Below, piece by piece: positions 5,891 to 6,809 of a stretch of DNA of 6,809 nucleotides. The notes under the pieces are model-generated. The model made no database searches, was not told the origin of the DNA, and was given only the letters and a program-made list of their open reading frames with translations. The DNA comes from Sphingomonadaceae bacterium (GTDB lineage: Bacteria > Pseudomonadota > Alphaproteobacteria > Sphingomonadales > Sphingomonadaceae): the NCBI GenBank assembly GCA_019245455.1, contig JAFARM010000338.1:1-6809 (forward strand). Direction: 5' to 3'. How positions within the stretch are numbered: the first letter of the stretch is position 1; the number at the start of each line of letters is the position of its first letter. Made by a program: the position numbers and the translations under genes.

Positions 5891-6688
5891 TTGAGTGCTG
5901 CCGCCATTCTGACCCTGCCGCCCGGGCGCGCGGCCAAGGGCCTGCCGCTCGTCGTCCTGCCGCACGGCGGGCCAGGGGCGAGCGACGATCCCGGCTTCAA
6001 CTGGCTGGCGCAGGCGATCGCCAGCCGAGGCTATGCGGTGCTGCAGCCGCAGTTCCGCGGCTCGACCGGCTTCGTTGAGCCATTCCACGCCGCGGGATAC
6101 GGCGAGTGGGGCCGCAAGATGCAGACCGACCTGTCGGACGGCGTCGCCCATCTGGCGAAGGACGGCACGATCGACCCCAAGCGCGTGTGCATCGTCGGCG
6201 GCAGCTATGGCGGCTATGCCGCGCTCGCCGGCGTGACGCTGCAGCACGGCATCTACCGCTGCGCCGTCAGCCTCGCCGGGCCGAGCGACCTGAAGGCGAT
6301 GCTGAGCTACGAGACCGACGTCACCAGCGGCTCGGACAACCCGACCCTGCGCTTCTGGAAGCGGTTCATGGGCGCCAGGACGCGAACCGATCCCATGCTC
6401 GACACCATCTCGCCGATCCGGTTCGCCGTCACGGTCGACGTCCCCGTCATGCTGATCCACGGCAAGGACGATACCGTCGTCACCTATGACCAGAGCCGGG
6501 CGATGGCCGCGGCGCTGACCAAGGCCGGGCACCCGCCCGAGTTCGTCACGCTGCCGGGCGAGGACCACTGGCTGTCGCGCGGCCAGACGCGTACCGCCAT
6601 GCTGGCGGCGACGATCGCCTTCCTCGCGAAGCACCTGCCGCCCGACGCCGCAGCGACCGGGTCCGCGAAGGCGGCTGCCGCGCCCTAG
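5891..6688 (+). CDS. S9-family (prolyl oligopeptidase) serine peptidase, 5'-truncated: catalytic domain only
   Basis: The frame encodes the C-terminal alpha/beta-hydrolase domain of a prolyl oligopeptidase/acylaminoacyl-peptidase-type enzyme. Visible are the oxyanion-hole strand LPHGGPG (23-29), the FRGSTGFVEPFH segment (55-66), the nucleophile Ser105 in GGSYGGYA, Asp194 in HGKDDTVV and His226 in GEDHWLS. The catalytic triad is therefore intact. Intact family members have about 600-700 residues with a signal peptide and an N-terminal beta-propeller that controls substrate access; only 265 codons remain. An in-frame TAG at 5888-5890 closes the frame immediately upstream, and the only early start is a TTG at 5891 without a good ribosome binding site. 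Family similarity begins at about residue 4 (AAILTLPPGR). If expressed it would be cytoplasmic and lack its gate. It is most likely a pseudogene half, whose other end is the signal-peptide remnant about 1.1 kb upstream. Confidence 0.8.
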   Translation: MSAAAILTLPPGRAAKGLPLVVLPHGGPGASDDPGFNWLAQAIASRGYAVLQPQFRGSTGFVEPFHAAGYGEWGRKMQTDLSDGVAHLAKDGTIDPKRVCIVGGSYGGYAALAGVTLQHGIYRCAVSLAGPSDLKAMLSYETDVTSGSDNPTLRFWKRFMGARTRTDPMLDTISPIRFAVTVDVPVMLIHGKDDTVVTYDQSRAMAAALTKAGHPPEFVTLPGEDHWLSRGQTRTAMLAATIAFLAKHLPPDAAATGSAKAAAAP

Positions 6689-6724
6689 CTTCCGCCCTCG
6701 GCCACCGCGTGCTACGGCGCGGCC

Positions 6725-6809
6725 ATGCTGTCGATCAACGCCGTCACCGTCCGCCTTGGCGGGCGGACCATCCTCGACCGCGCGACGGCGGCGATCCCGC
6801 CGCGCGCGC
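6725..6809 (+). CDS. ABC-F family ATPase, N-terminal fragment cut by the window edge
   Basis: Twenty-eight codons from the ATG at 6725 read MLSINAVTVRLGGRTILDRA and continue TAAIPPRA. This is the characteristic first strand of ABC-F proteins (Uup/YheS/EttA type), in which an L-x-G-R-x-I/L-L-D motif precedes the Walker A P-loop; the P-loop itself lies beyond the edge. ABC-F proteins are cytosolic, have two nucleotide-binding domains and act on ribosomes, without membrane domains. The gene follows the peptidase fragment by 36 nt on the same strand. No strong ribosome binding site precedes it. Which ABC-F subfamily it belongs to cannot be told from this fragment. Confidence 0.7.
   Translation, partial: MLSINAVTVRLGGRTILDRATAAIPPRA

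Larger units (their letters stand above)
4815..5896. other. AT-richer replacement segment inside the S9 peptidase gene
   Basis: Between the last recognisable N-terminal peptidase codon (about 4814) and the first recognisable catalytic-domain codon (about 5897) lies about 1.07 kb unlike its surroundings. Hand counts give 24 of 60 G+C at 5461-5520 and again at 5581-5640, against 41 of 60 at 6121-6180. The composition change is sharp near 4890 on the left and more gradual (about 5775-5890) on the right. An intact peptidase of this family would need roughly 330 further residues here, so this is a replacement or an insertion with deletion, not a clean insertion. The segment carries one ORF and no transposase, integrase, tRNA or obvious terminal inverted repeats. 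Confidence 0.65.

Noticed and set aside
4815..5896. Insertion sequence or integron cassette as the origin of the AT-rich segment
   Set aside because: No transposase or integrase coding, no matching terminal inverted repeats at the edges, no attC-like structure recognised, and native peptidase sequence is missing as well as DNA added.
5645..6634. 329-codon minus-strand open frame opposite the peptidase catalytic domain
   Set aside because: It crosses the composition boundary, is antisense to recognised S9 motifs, and has shadow-like composition.

Overview
The window reads as GC-rich alphaproteobacterial chromosome, most likely a sphingomonad (Sphingomonadales). The basis is the very high GC of most of the window (41 of 60 bases in the line at 6121-6180, counted by hand), codon use dominated by GC-ending codons, and gene types and sequence styles I associate with that group. 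The lineage is an inference from style, not the result of a database search.

Layout. (1) Positions 1-2520, minus strand: a valine/propionyl-CoA-type catabolic cluster. It reads from an AraC-family regulator (2520 to 1612) into a CoA-acylating methylmalonate-semialdehyde dehydrogenase (MmsA, about 1550 to 48) and then into the first codons of an enoyl-CoA hydratase (38 to beyond the left edge). The last two are 9 nt apart and surely share a transcript. (2) A 180-nt divergent gap, then a small ECF-type sigma factor (2701-3192, plus) with a textbook Shine-Dalgarno and no anti-sigma gene beside it. (3) A convergent PLP-dependent trans-sulfuration-family enzyme (4548 to 3232, minus) with a perfect 7-bp inverted repeat in its leader. 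(4) Positions 4659-6688, plus: a broken S9 (prolyl oligopeptidase family) peptidase. Its signal peptide and first mature residues lie at 4659 to about 4815, its alpha/beta-hydrolase catalytic domain at about 5897-6688, and the beta-propeller expected between them is missing. About 1.07 kb of distinctly AT-richer DNA takes its place and carries an ORF for an unrecognised two-pass membrane protein (4838-5806). (5) The right edge holds the first 28 codons of an ABC-F ATPase (from 6725).

Most of the window is ordinary housekeeping/catabolic chromosome. The item worth attention is the replacement of the peptidase's middle by foreign-looking DNA. The new ORF lies on the same strand and overlaps the end of the peptidase remnant, so it may be translated from the old gene's expression signals. 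I see no transposase, integrase, tRNA, CRISPR array or clear terminal inverted repeats that would explain how it arrived, and I do not claim a characterised system.
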